DNA of 64,000 nucleotides. Origin: Pseudomonas sp. R37(2017) (GTDB lineage: Bacteria; Pseudomonadota; Gammaproteobacteria; Pseudomonadales; Pseudomonadaceae). Numbering within the stretch: the stretch's first letter is position 1; each line of letters opens with the position of its first letter. The stretch lies in NCBI RefSeq assembly GCF_002113375.1, contig NZ_NEHO01000001.1, forward strand, positions 577,685-641,684. Reading direction: 5' to 3'. The position numbers were made by a program, and so were the translations under genes. This document shows, in pieces, positions 19,081 to 28,850 of this stretch. A model generated the notes under the pieces. The model had not been told where the DNA came from. It saw only the letters and a list, made by a program, of their open reading frames with translations, and searched no databases.

Positions 19081-21585
19081 TTATGCCGTCTTGATCAACT
19101 CAATCCTGATCGCACATTTCTTGTAATCGGTCTGCTTGGAGATCGGGTCCGTCGCATCAAGCGTGACTTTGTTGATCAGCTTGTTGGCATCGAAAAACGG
19201 CACGAACACCAGGCCTTGGGGCGGCTTGTTGCGCCCCCGGGTTTCAATACGTGCACGCATTTCGCCACGCCGACTGATCAGCTTCACTTCGCTGCCACGC
19301 CGGGCATTCAAGGCCTTGGCATCGGCCGGATGCATGTAGACCAGCGCATCGGGAACCGCTTTATAGAGTTCTTCGACACGCTGGGTCATGGTCCCGGTGT
19401 GCCAATGCTCAAGCACCCGTCCGGTGCTCAACCAGAATGGAAAGTCTGCGTCAGGGGCTTCCGCAGGTGGCTCGTAGGGCAGCGCGAAGATGATCGCCTT
19501 CTTGTCGGGGTAACCGTAGAACTGCACACCGCTGCCCTTTTCGACATAGGGGTCGTAACCTTCGCGGAAGCGCCACAGCGTTTCCTTGCCTTCGACGACC
19601 GGCCAGCGCAACCCGCGCTCGGAGTGATAACGATCAAAGGGGGCCAGGTCATGACCATGTCCACGGCCAAACTGGGCATATTCTTCGAACAGGCCTTTTT
19701 GCAGGTAGAAACCGAAATCCCGGGCCTCGTCGTTCTGATAGCCCGCGGCCATTTGCTCAACCGGGAACTGATCGACCTGGCCATTCTTGAACAGCACCTC
19801 ATACAGGGTCTTGCCCTTGTATTGCGGTGAACCGGCCAACAGTTCCTGCGGCCAGACCTCGTCGGTTTTGAAGCGTTTGGAAAATTCGACCAATTGCCAG
19901 AGGTCCGACTTGGCGTCACCCGGCGCCGAGACCAGTTGATGCCAGAACTGCGTACGCCGTTCCGCGTTGCCGTAAGCACCCTCCTTCTCGACCCACATGG
20001 CCGTGGGCAAAATCAGATCGGCTGCTTGTGCCGAGACAGTGGGATACACATCCGAAACCACCACGAAGTTCTCGGGGTTGCGCCACCCCGGAAGCACTTC
20101 CTGCATGATGTTGGGCCCGGCCTGCATGTTGTTGCTGGCCATCGTCCAGTACACATTGAGCACGCCATCCTTGAGCATGCGACTCTGCTGCACGGCGTGG
20201 AAGCCGACCTTTTCCTTGATGGTGCCCGCCGGGAGCTTCCAGATTTTTTCCGCGGTGGCGCGGTGTGTCGGATTGGTGACCACGAGGTCGGCCGGAAGGC
20301 GATGGGAGAACGTGCCCACTTCACGCGCCGTCCCGCAGGCCGAAGGCTGGCCCGTCAGAGAGAAAGGACTGTTGCCGGGCTCGCTGATTTTCCCGGTCAG
20401 CAGGTGAATGTTGTAGATCAGGTTATTGGCCCACACCCCCCGGGTGTGCTGGTTGAAACCCATGGTCCAGAACGAAACCACCTTGCGCTTGGGGTCGGCG
20501 TACAGTTCGGCCAATGCCTTGAGGCGCTCGGCCGGCACACCGGTTTCCTTCGCGGTGCGTTCGAGGGTGTACGGTTTTACGAAAGCGGCGAATTGCTCGA
20601 AGTCGATATCGGTCCAGGTGTTCGCCTTGTCGGCATTTTTAGCCTTCATCTCCAGCGGATTATCGGCACGCAAACCGTAGCCAATGTCATCCGTGCCTTT
20701 GGCGAATCTGGTGTGTTTGCTGACAAAATCCTTGTTGACCGAGCCGCTTTCAATGATGTGGTTGGCGATGTAGTTGAGGATGAGCAAGTCAGTCTGTGGC
20801 TTGAACACCATCGGAATATCGGCCAGTTCAAAACTGCGGTGTTCGAAAGTAGAGAGTACGGCCACTTTCACATTCGGTTGGCTCAAACGCCGATCGGTGA
20901 CCCGAGTCCAAAGAATCGGATGCATCTCCGCCATGTTTGAGCCCCACAGGACGAATGCATCGGTGACTTCGATATCGTCATAACAGCCCATCGGCTCATC
21001 GATACCGAAAGTGCGCATGAACCCCATGACCGCCGAGGCCATGCAATGGCGTGCATTGGGGTCGATGTTGTTCGAGCGGAACCCTGCCTTCATCAACTTG
21101 TTGGCCGCATACCCCTCCCAGATCGTCCACTGCCCGGAACCGAACATGGCGACGGACTCCCCGCCCTTGTTCTTCAGCGCCTCCTTGTACTTCAACTCCA
21201 TCACATCGAACGCCTGTTTCCAGGACACCGGATGAAACTCGCCTTGTTTGTCATATTGCCCATTGGTCATGCGCAGCAACGGCTGCGTCAGCCGATCGAC
21301 GCCGTACATGATCTTGGATAAAAAGTAGCCTTTGACGCAGTTCAACCCGCGATTGACCTCGGCTTTTACGTCACCGTGGGTTGCAACAACCCTGTTGTCC
21401 CTGGTCGCCACCATGACGCTGCAACCGGTGCCGCAAAAACGACAGGGCGCCTTGTTCCAGTCCAGGGCGACCCTGTCTTCTTCGGTAATCAGGTTGCTGG
21501 CAGAGGTAAACACCGGAAGGCCCGCAGCCGCCGCCGCGACCCCGGCCGCCTGGGCTTTGACAAACTCTCGCCGCGTCATAGGCAT
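19081..21585 (-). CDS. napA: Periplasmic nitrate reductase catalytic subunit NapA
   Basis: 834 residues. A twin-arginine signal ([20 protein letters not shown]) directs folded export. The [4Fe-4S] ligands are in [12 protein letters not shown] with the later cysteine in [12 protein letters not shown]. The molybdenum ligand cysteine is probably the one in [13 protein letters not shown]. The enzyme reduces nitrate to nitrite with bis-MGD molybdenum. The ATG at 21585 has GGGAGA seven bases upstream; an ATG two codons later overlaps the napD stop and is the alternative. Confidence 0.97.
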   Translation of the reverse strand: MPMTRREFVKAQAAGVAAAAAGLPVFTSASNLITEEDRVALDWNKAPCRFCGTGCSVMVATRDNRVVATHGDVKAEVNRGLNCVKGYFLSKIMYGVDRLTQPLLRMTNGQYDKQGEFHPVSWKQAFDVMELKYKEALKNKGGESVAMFGSGQWTIWEGYAANKLMKAGFRSNNIDPNARHCMASAVMGFMRTFGIDEPMGCYDDIEVTDAFVLWGSNMAEMHPILWTRVTDRRLSQPNVKVAVLSTFEHRSFELADIPMVFKPQTDLLILNYIANHIIESGSVNKDFVSKHTRFAKGTDDIGYGLRADNPLEMKAKNADKANTWTDIDFEQFAAFVKPYTLERTAKETGVPAERLKALAELYADPKRKVVSFWTMGFNQHTRGVWANNLIYNIHLLTGKISEPGNSPFSLTGQPSACGTAREVGTFSHRLPADLVVTNPTHRATAEKIWKLPAGTIKEKVGFHAVQQSRMLKDGVLNVYWTMASNNMQAGPNIMQEVLPGWRNPENFVVVSDVYPTVSAQAADLILPTAMWVEKEGAYGNAERRTQFWHQLVSAPGDAKSDLWQLVEFSKRFKTDEVWPQELLAGSPQYKGKTLYEVLFKNGQVDQFPVEQMAAGYQNDEARDFGFYLQKGLFEEYAQFGRGHGHDLAPFDRYHSERGLRWPVVEGKETLWRFREGYDPYVEKGSGVQFYGYPDKKAIIFALPYEPPAEAPDADFPFWLSTGRVLEHWHTGTMTQRVEELYKAVPDALVYMHPADAKALNARRGSEVKLISRRGEMRARIETRGRNKPPQGLVFVPFFDANKLINKVTLDATDPISKQTDYKKCAIRIELIKTA

Positions 21586-21842
21586 GTGCTTTCTCCCGTT
21601 ACATCGAGAATTTCGTGATAAACCAGGGCTGCATTGAGCACGCCCGGCAAGCGATTGATCTGATCGATTCGCTGAAGAATCTGGCTTTCGTGTTCGGTTT
21701 CCAGCACAACCACCAGTTTGCCGGCGGGACTTTCCTGATGGAGTTCAACGCCTTTGAGCAAACGCAGGTTGGCTTTCACTGCCTCGAACAAGGCAGGACG
21801 AACATGTACCACCAGACTGGCAATGTGCAGCGTCTTGTCCAC
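21576..21842 (-). CDS. napD: NapA signal-peptide chaperone NapD
   Basis: 88 residues from GTG at 21842, supported by GGGAGGT eight bases upstream; the frame continues upstream without homology-like sequence. The protein is a small ferredoxin-like fold (begins [16 protein letters not shown], then LEGVELH-type strands, here [20 protein letters not shown]). NapD binds the Tat signal of NapA and delays export until the cofactor is inserted. It overlaps the napA start by 10 bases. Confidence 0.92.
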   Translation of the reverse strand: MDKTLHIASLVVHVRPALFEAVKANLRLLKGVELHQESPAGKLVVVLETEHESQILQRIDQINRLPGVLNAALVYHEILDVTGESTCL

Positions 21843-21879
21843 GGACTGACCTCCCTGCTGAGTGAAAGATGGATTTCGA

Positions 21880-22047
21880 TCAGTCAGGGGGGCCAGGCGG
21901 ACCGATGAGCATCTGCAGAAACCAGACGAAAAAACCGTAACCACCGACTATCGCCACCGATAAGAGTGGAAACAGAACAATGATCAGGAAATAGAAGAGG
22001 CGAGTTTCTTTGCGAACTCGCCCAGTAGAGTCATCCATTGATGGCAT
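21880..22047 (-). CDS. napE: Small membrane protein NapE
   Basis: 55 residues from ATG at 22047, with AGGAG eight to nine bases upstream. One hydrophobic span is flanked by charged ends (KETRLFYFLIIVLFPLLSVA, then GGYGFFVWFLQMLIGPPGPP). This matches NapE, a single-span protein encoded first in many nap operons and of unsettled function. It is first in napEDABC. No napF, napG or napH is present, so this is the short quinol-NapC version of the operon. Confidence 0.9.
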   Translation of the reverse strand: MPSMDDSTGRVRKETRLFYFLIIVLFPLLSVAIVGGYGFFVWFLQMLIGPPGPPD

Positions 22048-22104
22048 GGTCAGCGCTCCTGCCAAACGTTGAGAAGAGCCTAGATGGCTTGCTCGACAAG
22101 TTCC

Positions 22105-22118
22105 ATGATTCAGATCAA
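22105..22118 (-). promoter_or_regulatory. Anr/Dnr (FNR-type) box upstream of napE
   Basis: Minus-strand TTGATCTGAATCAT matches the FNR/Anr consensus TTGAT-N4-ATCAA at 9 of 10 defined positions. Its centre is about 64 bases before the napE start, consistent with activation of the operon at low oxygen from a class II position. The box lies in the short gap between phhR (stop at 22130) and napE. Confidence 0.75.
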
Positions 22119-22129
22119 TGACAGAAGTT

Positions 22130-23689
22130 TTAGCGCTCCAGTTTCCCTATTTCGTATTCACGCAACTTGTTGGCAATCGTTGTGTGGGAAACCCCCAGTC
22201 GCTTGCCGAGCAATCGACTGCTGGCATGTTCCGAATAAAGCCGTTCCAGCACCGCCTTTTCAAAGCGCCCGACAATTTCATCCAGTCCGCCTTCGAGCGA
22301 AAAGTCGCCCAATGGCTGACGCACGCCATAATCCGGCAGTCGAATATGCTCGGCCTTGACCGTGCCGCCGTCACACAGGGAAACCGCCTGGAACAGTACG
22401 TTCTCCAGCTGGCGCACGTTGCCCGGCCAATGGTAGTGGCTGAGCCGTTCCATGGCCGCCGGGGCGAGTTTGGGTAACGGGCAACCAATCTGCCGACTGG
22501 CCTGGTCGAGGAAGTGCTCCACCAGCGGCGTCAAACCATCAAGGCATTCGCGCAGCGGCGGGATGTGCAGCGACAAGACATTCAAGCGGTGATAGAGATC
22601 CTGGCGGAACTCGCCGCGAGCGCACAGTTCGGACAGGTCGACCTGGGTCGCACAGATCACCCGCACATCGAGGTAGACCTCTTCATCGCTGCCCACGCGA
22701 CGGAAGCAGCCGTCCTGCAAAAAGCGCAGCAACTTCACCTGCAAGCGCGGGCTCATTTCACCGACGCCATCGAGAAACAGCGTACCGCCCGCCGTCAGCT
22801 CCAGCAGCCCGAGCTTGCCCTCGGCCCGCGCCCCTTCGAAGGCACCGGGGCCGTAACCGAACAGCTCTGTCTCGGCCATGGACTCCGGCAGGCCCGCGCA
22901 ATTGAGCGCCATCAACGGCGACTGCCCTCGAGGGCTGGCCAGATGGCAGGCCCGCGCCAACAACTCTTTGCCGGTGCCGGTTTCGCCTTCGATCAATAGC
23001 GGTGCATCCAGTGGCGCCATGCGTCGCGCCTCACGCACCACTGCCGCCATGACCCTGGAACTCTGGAAGATGCTGTCGAAGCCGCGCAATTCCTGCTTGC
23101 GCACGTTGTAGATGCGTTCGCCCACCCGGTCGGCGCGATGCAACGTCAACACCGCACCGGCCATGGCCTCGCTGTCGTCATGCTCCGATTGCAATGGCGC
23201 GATATCAGCCAGAAACACGTCACCCTTGACCTTGACCCGCAGCCCGTTGATCCGCGATTTGTTGGCGCGCACCAGCTCCGGCAAATCGAAGTCTTCGGCA
23301 TACCGCGACAGGGGAATCCCCGGCACCTCGTCGACCCGCACCCCCAGCAGCTGCGCCGCTGCCCGGTTCGCCGCGACGATGGAACCGCCCATGTCGATCG
23401 ACAGCACCGGAAACTCCAGCGCACCGAGCAGCGCATTGAGCTCCATATGCCGACGCTCGCTCGGCATAAGCCCTACACGCTTGACGCCAAAGACCCCGGC
23501 AATGGCTTCGAATTTCGGACGCAAGGCCTGGAACTGAATGTTGATCAGGTTCGGGCAATGCAGGTAGATGGCGTTGCCATGCTCCCCCCCCACCTCACCG
23601 CGGGCCACGTTGATCCCGTACTCCACCAGCAGGTTGAGAATGTCGCGCAGGATGCCGATGCGGTTCTGGCAGTGGACTTTGATACGCAT
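22130..23689 (-). CDS. phhR: TyrR-family regulator of aromatic amino acid catabolism PhhR
   Basis: 519 residues from ATG at 23689 (MRIKVHCQNRIGILRDILNL), the TyrR/PhhR N-terminus. There is an ACT domain (1-75), a PAS domain (about 80-190), an AAA+ ATPase domain (about 205-430; Walker A GETGTGKE, Walker B-like LFLDGVGE), and a C-terminal HTH (RLLGKRLGVSHTTIANKLRE). The sigma-54 contact loop reads GAFEGA instead of GAFTGA, as expected for TyrR-like proteins that work with sigma-70. It is divergent from phhABC, which it is known to activate in response to phenylalanine and tyrosine in related species. Confidence 0.95.
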   Translation of the reverse strand: MRIKVHCQNRIGILRDILNLLVEYGINVARGEVGGEHGNAIYLHCPNLINIQFQALRPKFEAIAGVFGVKRVGLMPSERRHMELNALLGALEFPVLSIDMGGSIVAANRAAAQLLGVRVDEVPGIPLSRYAEDFDLPELVRANKSRINGLRVKVKGDVFLADIAPLQSEHDDSEAMAGAVLTLHRADRVGERIYNVRKQELRGFDSIFQSSRVMAAVVREARRMAPLDAPLLIEGETGTGKELLARACHLASPRGQSPLMALNCAGLPESMAETELFGYGPGAFEGARAEGKLGLLELTAGGTLFLDGVGEMSPRLQVKLLRFLQDGCFRRVGSDEEVYLDVRVICATQVDLSELCARGEFRQDLYHRLNVLSLHIPPLRECLDGLTPLVEHFLDQASRQIGCPLPKLAPAAMERLSHYHWPGNVRQLENVLFQAVSLCDGGTVKAEHIRLPDYGVRQPLGDFSLEGGLDEIVGRFEKAVLERLYSEHASSRLLGKRLGVSHTTIANKLREYEIGKLER

Positions 23690-23729
23690 ATGAAGACCCA
23701 AAAAAACGGTGAATAAGGTGCGCAACCTG

Positions 23730-23815
23730 TGGGAGCGAGCCTGCTCGCGAAAGCGTCCGCACATCCAGCATTGATGTATCAGGCAAACCGCTTTCGCGAG
23801 CAGGCTCGCTCCCAC
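23730..23815. repeat. REP doublet (REPIN) upstream of phhR
   Basis: Two inverted copies of GTGGGAGCGAGCCTGCTCGC, each followed inward by GAAAGCG-type bases, are about 35 bases apart. The 86-base unit could fold into one long hairpin. It lies within the 370-base phhR-phhA divergent region. Confidence 0.9.
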
Positions 23816-23919
23816 CGGGATAATTTCTGCTGAAGCGCTCAGATAGTCGTCAAGATTATGTGACAGGCATAAAGCTTTTCCCACCCGCCAATATCAGTAT
23901 TTACGCATACACGCCTCGT

Positions 23920-23937
23920 ACGTAACGAAAACTTTAC
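23920..23937 (+). promoter_or_regulatory. Candidate PhhR/TyrR box upstream of phhA
   Basis: CGTAACGAAAACTTTACG fits the TyrR-box plan TGTAAA-N6-TTTACA, including the essential G and C separated by 14 bases. It lies 123 bases upstream of phhA, suitable for activation. No clear -35/-10 pair could be identified downstream. Confidence 0.6.
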
Positions 23938-24059
23938 GATTATCGAGGGATTTTCCTGCGCCTGACGCCGAAGGCCTGCTGCAAGCGTGCATTTCATGGG
24001 GTATTTCTAAGTCAATGGCAGCACATAACAAGAACGAATCCCCCTAGCAGGAGAGCAGC

Positions 24060-24845
24060 ATGAAGCAGACGCAATACGTGGCTCGCGAGCCCGATGCGCA
24101 AGGTTTTATCGACTACCCCGCCGAAGAACACGCGGTGTGGAACACGCTGATCACCCGTCAACTGAAAGTGATCGAAGGGCGTGCGTGCCAGGAGTACCTG
24201 GACGGTATCGAAAAACTCGGTCTGCCCCACGACCGCATTCCTCAACTTGGCGAAATCAACAAGGTCCTCGGTGAAACCACCGGCTGGCAGGTTGCCCGGG
24301 TTCCCGCACTGATTCCCTTCCAGACCTTTTTCGAATTGCTGGCCAGCAAGCAGTTTCCGGTCGCGACCTTCATTCGTACCCGCGAAGAGCTTGATTACTT
24401 GCAGGAGCCGGACATTTTCCACGAGATCTTCGGCCACTGCCCGCTGCTGACCAACCCATGGTTCGCCGAGTTCACCCACACCTACGGCAAGCTCGGCCTC
24501 AAGGCTTCCAAGGAAGAACGGGTGTACCTGGCGCGCCTGTACTGGATGACCATCGAGTTCGGCCTGCTCGACACCCCGCAAGGCCAGCGCATCTACGGCG
24601 GCGGCATCCTCTCCTCGCCGAAAGAGACCGTCTACAGCCTGTCGAACGAGCCCGAGCACCAAGCCTTCGACCCGCTGGAATGCATGCGCACACCGTACCG
24701 CATCGACATCCTGCAACCCCTGTACTTCGTGCTGCCGAACCTCAAGCGCCTGTTCGACCTGGCCCACGAAGACATCATGGGCATGGTCAAGCAAGCGATG
24801 CTGATGGGTCTGCACACACCGAAATTTCCACCAAAGGCTGCGTGA
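24060..24845 (+). CDS. phhA: Phenylalanine-4-hydroxylase
   Basis: 261 residues, the usual size of the single-domain bacterial enzyme. The iron site is visible: the two histidines in EPDIFHEIFGHCPLL and the glutamate in YWMTIEFGLL. It hydroxylates phenylalanine to tyrosine using tetrahydropterin and O2. AGGAGAGCAGC precedes the ATG. It is the first gene of phhABC, transcribed away from phhR. Confidence 0.98.
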   Translation: MKQTQYVAREPDAQGFIDYPAEEHAVWNTLITRQLKVIEGRACQEYLDGIEKLGLPHDRIPQLGEINKVLGETTGWQVARVPALIPFQTFFELLASKQFPVATFIRTREELDYLQEPDIFHEIFGHCPLLTNPWFAEFTHTYGKLGLKASKEERVYLARLYWMTIEFGLLDTPQGQRIYGGGILSSPKETVYSLSNEPEHQAFDPLECMRTPYRIDILQPLYFVLPNLKRLFDLAHEDIMGMVKQAMLMGLHTPKFPPKAA

Positions 24846-24950
24846 ACCGCGACTTTTGCTGACAAGTGAGTCTGTCAGTCACCGTCGCTTTGGTTTAGCG
24901 TGACGGCACTGTCGACCAATATAAAAACACTCGATTCCAGGAAACACACC

Positions 24951-25307
24951 ATGTCCACTTTGAACCAAGCCCATTGCGAAGCCTGCCGCGCCGACGCCCC
25001 ACAAGTCAGCGATGAAGAACTGCCGATCCTGATCAAGCAGATCCCGGACTGGAACATCGAAGTACGCGACAGCATCATGCAGCTGGAAAAGGTTTTCCTG
25101 TTCAAGAACTTCAAGCATGCACTGGACTTCACCAACGCCGTCGGTGAAATCTCCGAAGCCGAAGGTCATCACCCAGGCCTGCTGACCGAGTGGGGCAAAG
25201 TGACCGTGACCTGGTGGAGCCACTCGATCAAGGGCCTGCACCGCAACGACTTCATCATGGCCGCGCGCACCGACGAAGTCGCGAAGGTCGCCGAGGGGCG
25301 CAAGTAA
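24951..25307 (+). CDS. phhB: Pterin-4a-carbinolamine dehydratase
   Basis: 118 residues from the ATG at 24951, with AGGAAA upstream; the frame opens earlier, but without a ribosome site. The family signature is [20 protein letters not shown], with the paired active-site histidines and [14 protein letters not shown]. It recycles the pterin cofactor of PhhA by dehydrating the 4a-carbinolamine. The stop overlaps the phhC start (TAATG). Confidence 0.97.
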   Translation: MSTLNQAHCEACRADAPQVSDEELPILIKQIPDWNIEVRDSIMQLEKVFLFKNFKHALDFTNAVGEISEAEGHHPGLLTEWGKVTVTWWSHSIKGLHRNDFIMAARTDEVAKVAEGRK

Positions 25308-26500
25308 TGCACTTCGACGCCATCGGTCGAGTCCCTGGCGACCCGATTCTGGGCCTGATGGAGGCCTACGCGCAGGACCCGAACCCGGGCAAGTTCGATT
25401 TGGGCGTGGGCGTCTACAAAGACGCCCAGGGCCTGACGCCGATTCTCGAGTCGGTGAAGCTCGCCGAGCAACGCCTGGTCAACAGTCAGCCCACCAAGAC
25501 CTACATCGGCGGTCACGGTGAACCGGCCTTCGGCAAGGCGATCAGTGAGCTGGTGCTCGGTGCCGACTCGGCACTGATCGCCGCGCAATGTGCCGGTGCC
25601 ACCCAGACTCCGGGCGGCACCGGAGCGCTACGCCTGAGCGCCGACTTCATCGCCCAATGCCTGCCAAGCCGTGGCGTATGGCTGAGCAACCCGACCTGGC
25701 CGATCCACGAAACCATTTTCGCGGCGGCCAAGGTCAAGGTCAGCCACTACCCCTACGTGGGCAGTGACAACCGTCTCGACGTCGAAGGCATGCTGGCGGT
25801 GCTCAGTGAAGCGCCCAAGGGCGATGTGGTGTTGCTGCACGCCTGCTGCCACAACCCGACCGGTTTCGACCTGTCGCACGACGACTGGCAACGGGTGCTG
25901 GAAGTAGTACGCAAGCGCGAACTGCTGCCACTGATCGACTTCGCCTATCAAGGATTCGGCGATGGCCTGGAACAGGACGCCTGGTCGACCCGACTGTTCG
26001 CCGCCGGGTTGCCGGAACTGCTGATCACCAGCTCCTGCTCGAAGAACTTCGGCCTGTACCGCGACCGCACCGGAGCGCTGATTGTCTGCGCGAAAACCGC
26101 CGACAAGCTCATCGACATCCGCAGCCAATTGGCCAACATCGCCCGCAACCTGTGGTCGACGCCACCGGATCATGGCGCGGCGGTGGTCGCAACCATCCTC
26201 GGCGACCCAGAGCTGAAAAGTCTCTGGGCTGGCGAAGTGGAGGCCATGCGCCTGCGTATCGCCCAACTGCGCAGCGGTCTGGTGGAGGCACTGGAGCCCC
26301 ACGGTTTGCGCGAGCGCTTTGCGCATATTGGCGTGCAACGCGGGATGTTCTCCTACACCGGCCTGTCGCCTGCGCAAGTGAAGAACCTGCGGGATCATCA
26401 CAGCGTGTACATGGTCAACTCCGGCCGGGCCAACGTAGCCGGCATCGATGCCACGCGCCTGGATCTGCTGGCCGAGGCGATTGCCGCCGTTTGCAAATAG
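25307..26500 (+). CDS. phhC: Aromatic amino acid aminotransferase
   Basis: 397 residues of the class I aspartate/tyrosine aminotransferase family. The start is fixed by the TAATG overlap with phhB ([17 protein letters not shown]). Signatures are GVGVYKDAQG, CCHNPTGFDLS, the PLP lysine in SSCSKNFGLYRDRTG, and the C-terminal arginine in VNSGRANVAG. It converts tyrosine to 4-hydroxyphenylpyruvate, completing phenylalanine catabolism to that point. TyrB/TyrC are alternative names; the operon position points to PhhC. Confidence 0.95.
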   Translation: MHFDAIGRVPGDPILGLMEAYAQDPNPGKFDLGVGVYKDAQGLTPILESVKLAEQRLVNSQPTKTYIGGHGEPAFGKAISELVLGADSALIAAQCAGATQTPGGTGALRLSADFIAQCLPSRGVWLSNPTWPIHETIFAAAKVKVSHYPYVGSDNRLDVEGMLAVLSEAPKGDVVLLHACCHNPTGFDLSHDDWQRVLEVVRKRELLPLIDFAYQGFGDGLEQDAWSTRLFAAGLPELLITSSCSKNFGLYRDRTGALIVCAKTADKLIDIRSQLANIARNLWSTPPDHGAAVVATILGDPELKSLWAGEVEAMRLRIAQLRSGLVEALEPHGLRERFAHIGVQRGMFSYTGLSPAQVKNLRDHHSVYMVNSGRANVAGIDATRLDLLAEAIAAVCK

Positions 26501-26520
26501 CCCTCAAACACTGCCCCCCC

Positions 26521-26609
26521 TGTAGGAGCGAGCCTGCTCGCGATAGCGGTCGACCAATCAACATCACCGTTGAATGACACACCGCATCGCGAGCAGGCTC
26601 GCTCCTACA
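26521..26609. repeat. REP doublet (REPIN) after phhC
   Basis: Inverted TGTAGGAGCGAGCCTGCTCG copies flank about 40 unique bases, giving an 89-base hairpin unit starting 20 bases after the phhC stop. It is the variant with TGTAGGAG instead of GTGGGAG and may also serve as transcription end for phhABC. Confidence 0.9.
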
Positions 26610-26749
26610 TATATTTGTCTATACAACTCCATCCGTCGAAACAAATGGATATAAAAGTCCGTTTGTCATTTTCAGTGCTGTATCCTGCCCAGGCTTTTTC
26701 AAGCGCGGATCTACCAGATCTATCAACAGACTTAGCGAGGAGCGCAACC

Positions 26750-26881
26750 ATGCACGAGATTCCCAATCTCCCCTTCCCAAGCCTGCACGTACCTGAGCAG
26801 ACGACCACGCAGCAAGCCGGCGCCCAACAGCCCGAGCGCAAAGAAGCCACTGACAGCCGCCAGGCTGACAGAGAAGACTGA
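26750..26881 (+). CDS. Small hydrophilic protein of unknown function (43 aa)
   Basis: A 43-residue protein starting MHEIPNLPFPSLHVPEQ, with a strong GAGGAG site upstream of the ATG. It is rich in Gln, Glu, Arg and Pro and has no membrane segment or signal peptide, so it is probably disordered. Codon choice agrees with the surrounding GC-rich genes. Reading further upstream runs into the REP element, which supports the internal start. I do not recognise the family. Confidence 0.55.
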   Translation: MHEIPNLPFPSLHVPEQTTTQQAGAQQPERKEATDSRQADRED

Positions 26882-26955
26882 AACACCCGCCGTACAGACC
26901 GTGTGGAAAGCGCTAACATGCGCTTTCCACACAGCCTGAAACGAGAACACCCTCC

Positions 26956-27141
26956 ATGACCGATGAATTCAGCGAAGCGCAGGCCAGCGTCTTGATTGGC
27001 ACCGCCGAAAAAATGATCGAGATCTGGAATCGCCTCCCCCCCGAGAAACAAGCCTCATTGCTCGCCCGCTTCGGCACCCAGGAAAATGCACTGGCCGCAC
27101 TGGTCACCACGCAACTGGTCGCCCCTGTCAAAGCCGAATGA
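26956..27141 (+). CDS. Small conserved-looking hypothetical protein (61 aa)
   Basis: 61 residues, MTDEFSEAQASVLIGTAEKM followed by a second amphipathic stretch, IEIWNRLPPEKQASLLARFG. It looks like a short all-helical cytoplasmic protein. AACGAGAACACCCTCC precedes the ATG, giving a modest ribosome site. It lies between the 43-residue protein and the MFS gene, all on the plus strand. No known domain was recognised. Confidence 0.55.
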   Translation: MTDEFSEAQASVLIGTAEKMIEIWNRLPPEKQASLLARFGTQENALAALVTTQLVAPVKAE

Positions 27142-27240
27142 CACCACCCGGCAAATAGTTTTACTTTTTCACATCCAACGACCGTCCACACCGCTATCAT
27201 AAGCAGCCTATCTATCCTGCTTTACCGTGGACCTTTACCC

Positions 27241-28440
27241 ATGCCTGAAAACCAGCGCCCCCTGGCGGTCACGCTGCAAGTCGTTTCCATCGTCCTTTTC
27301 ACCTTCATTGGCTACCTGAACATCGGCATCCCCCTGGCCGTACTGCCCGGTTACGTTCACAGCGACCTGGGCTTCGGCGCCGTGGTCGCGGGTCTGGTGA
27401 TCAGCGTGCAATACCTGGCCACCCTGCTCAGCCGCCCTTATGCGGGAAAGATCATCGACAACAAGGGCAGCAAACTGGCCGTGATGTATGGCTTGACCGG
27501 TTGCGGCTTGAGCGGTGTGTTCATGTTGATTTCGGCCTGGACCCAGAGCCTGCCGGCCTTGAGCCTGATCAGCCTGCTGATCGGCCGCCTGGTACTCGGC
27601 AGCGCGGAAAGCCTGGTGGGCTCGGGCTCGATTGGCTGGGGTATCGGCCGGGTCGGCGCGGCGAACACTGCCAAGGTCATCTCGTGGAACGGTATCGCCA
27701 GCTATGGCGCACTGGCCGTCGGCGCGCCCCTGGGCGTGCTGATCGTCCATCGACTTGGCTTGTGGAGCATGGGCGTGAGCATCGTGCTGCTGGCGGTGCT
27801 CGGCCTGTTGCTGGCCTGGCCGAAAACCGCCGCACCTATCGTTGCCGGTGAGCGCTTGCCCTTCATGCATGTGCTTGGGCGGGTTTTCCCCCACGGCTGC
27901 GGCCTGGCCCTAGGCTCCATCGGTTTCGGCACCATCGCCACCTTCATCACCCTGTACTACGCCACGCAACACTGGGACAACGCCGTGCTGTGCCTGAGCC
28001 TGTTCGGCGCCAGCTTCATCGGTGCGCGCTTGCTGTTCGGCAATCTGATCAACCGCCTCGGAGGCTTTCGCGTGGCCATTGCCTGCCTGTCAGTGGAAAC
28101 GCTTGGGCTGCTGTTGCTGTGGCTGGCAGCGGATGCGCATTGGGCGCTGGCGGGTGCGGCGCTGAGCGGCTTCGGTTTTTCGCTGGTGTTTCCGGCGCTG
28201 GGCGTGGAAGCGGTCAACCTGGTACCGGCCTCCAGTCGCGGCGCGGCTGTCGGTGCCTATTCGCTGTTCATCGATTTGTCGCTGGGCATCACCGGGCCAT
28301 TGGCCGGTGCGATTGCGGCAGGATTTGGTTTTGCATCGATCTTCCTGTTCGCCGCCCTCGCCGCCCTCAGCGGTCTGATGCTGAGCCTCTACCTGTACCG
28401 TCAGGCACCGAAGCAACGCGAAGCGCGGGACGCCCGTTAG
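27241..28440 (+). CDS. MFS transporter, YfcJ/YhhS-like
   Basis: 399 residues with the 12-span major facilitator pattern. Visible parts include an N-terminal span ([20 protein letters not shown]), the loop 2-3 signature [17 protein letters not shown], and six C-terminal spans ending in [17 protein letters not shown]. The sequence resembles the YfcJ/YhhS subgroup of uncharacterised drug or sugar exporters. The substrate is unknown. The stop overlaps the convergent arfB stop by 3-4 bases. Confidence 0.85.
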   Translation: MPENQRPLAVTLQVVSIVLFTFIGYLNIGIPLAVLPGYVHSDLGFGAVVAGLVISVQYLATLLSRPYAGKIIDNKGSKLAVMYGLTGCGLSGVFMLISAWTQSLPALSLISLLIGRLVLGSAESLVGSGSIGWGIGRVGAANTAKVISWNGIASYGALAVGAPLGVLIVHRLGLWSMGVSIVLLAVLGLLLAWPKTAAPIVAGERLPFMHVLGRVFPHGCGLALGSIGFGTIATFITLYYATQHWDNAVLCLSLFGASFIGARLLFGNLINRLGGFRVAIACLSVETLGLLLLWLAADAHWALAGAALSGFGFSLVFPALGVEAVNLVPASSRGAAVGAYSLFIDLSLGITGPLAGAIAAGFGFASIFLFAALAALSGLMLSLYLYRQAPKQREARDAR

Positions 28441-28850
28441 AAATCCACCTTGCCGCGCCCGGCCTTGATGCTGCCGCGCTTGCTCTTGGATTCGAGACGA
28501 CGGGTCTTCGAGCCGAGGGTCGGTTTGGTCGGACGGCGCTTCTTCTCGACCTTGGCGGCACTCTGGATCAACTCGATCAAACGCTGCATAGCATCCGCAC
28601 GGTTCTGCTCCTGCGTGCGGTACTGCTGGGCCTTGATGATCAGCACGCCGTCACTGGTGATGCGGCTGTCACGCAGCGCCAGCAACCGCTCCTTGTAGAA
28701 CTCGGGCAAGGACGACGCCGGAATGTCGAAGCGCAGGTGCACGGCGCTGGAGACCTTGTTGACGTTCTGCCCTCCGGCGCCCTGGGCGCGAATGTACGTC
28801 AACTCGATCTCGGCATCCGGCAGATGCACGTTGTTGGAAATCACCAGCAT
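28437..28850 (-). CDS. arfB: Alternative ribosome-rescue factor ArfB (YaeJ)
   Basis: 137 residues from ATG at 28850 ([20 protein letters not shown]), aligning with the start of E. coli YaeJ. The catalytic GGQ is at residues 26-28 in [12 protein letters not shown]. The basic C-terminal tail ([20 protein letters not shown]) enters the mRNA channel of stalled ribosomes. It hydrolyses peptidyl-tRNA on non-stop ribosomes. The upstream frame extension looks unlike the family and was dropped. Confidence 0.95.
   Translation of the reverse strand: MLVISNNVHLPDAEIELTYIRAQGAGGQNVNKVSSAVHLRFDIPASSLPEFYKERLLALRDSRITSDGVLIIKAQQYRTQEQNRADAMQRLIELIQSAAKVEKKRRPTKPTLGSKTRRLESKSKRGSIKAGRGKVDF

Noticed and set aside
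23980..24059. A sigma-54 promoter for phhA
   Set aside because: Only a GG-N10-GC spacing without TGG and TTGC context was found, and the GAFEGA loop of PhhR argues against sigma-54.
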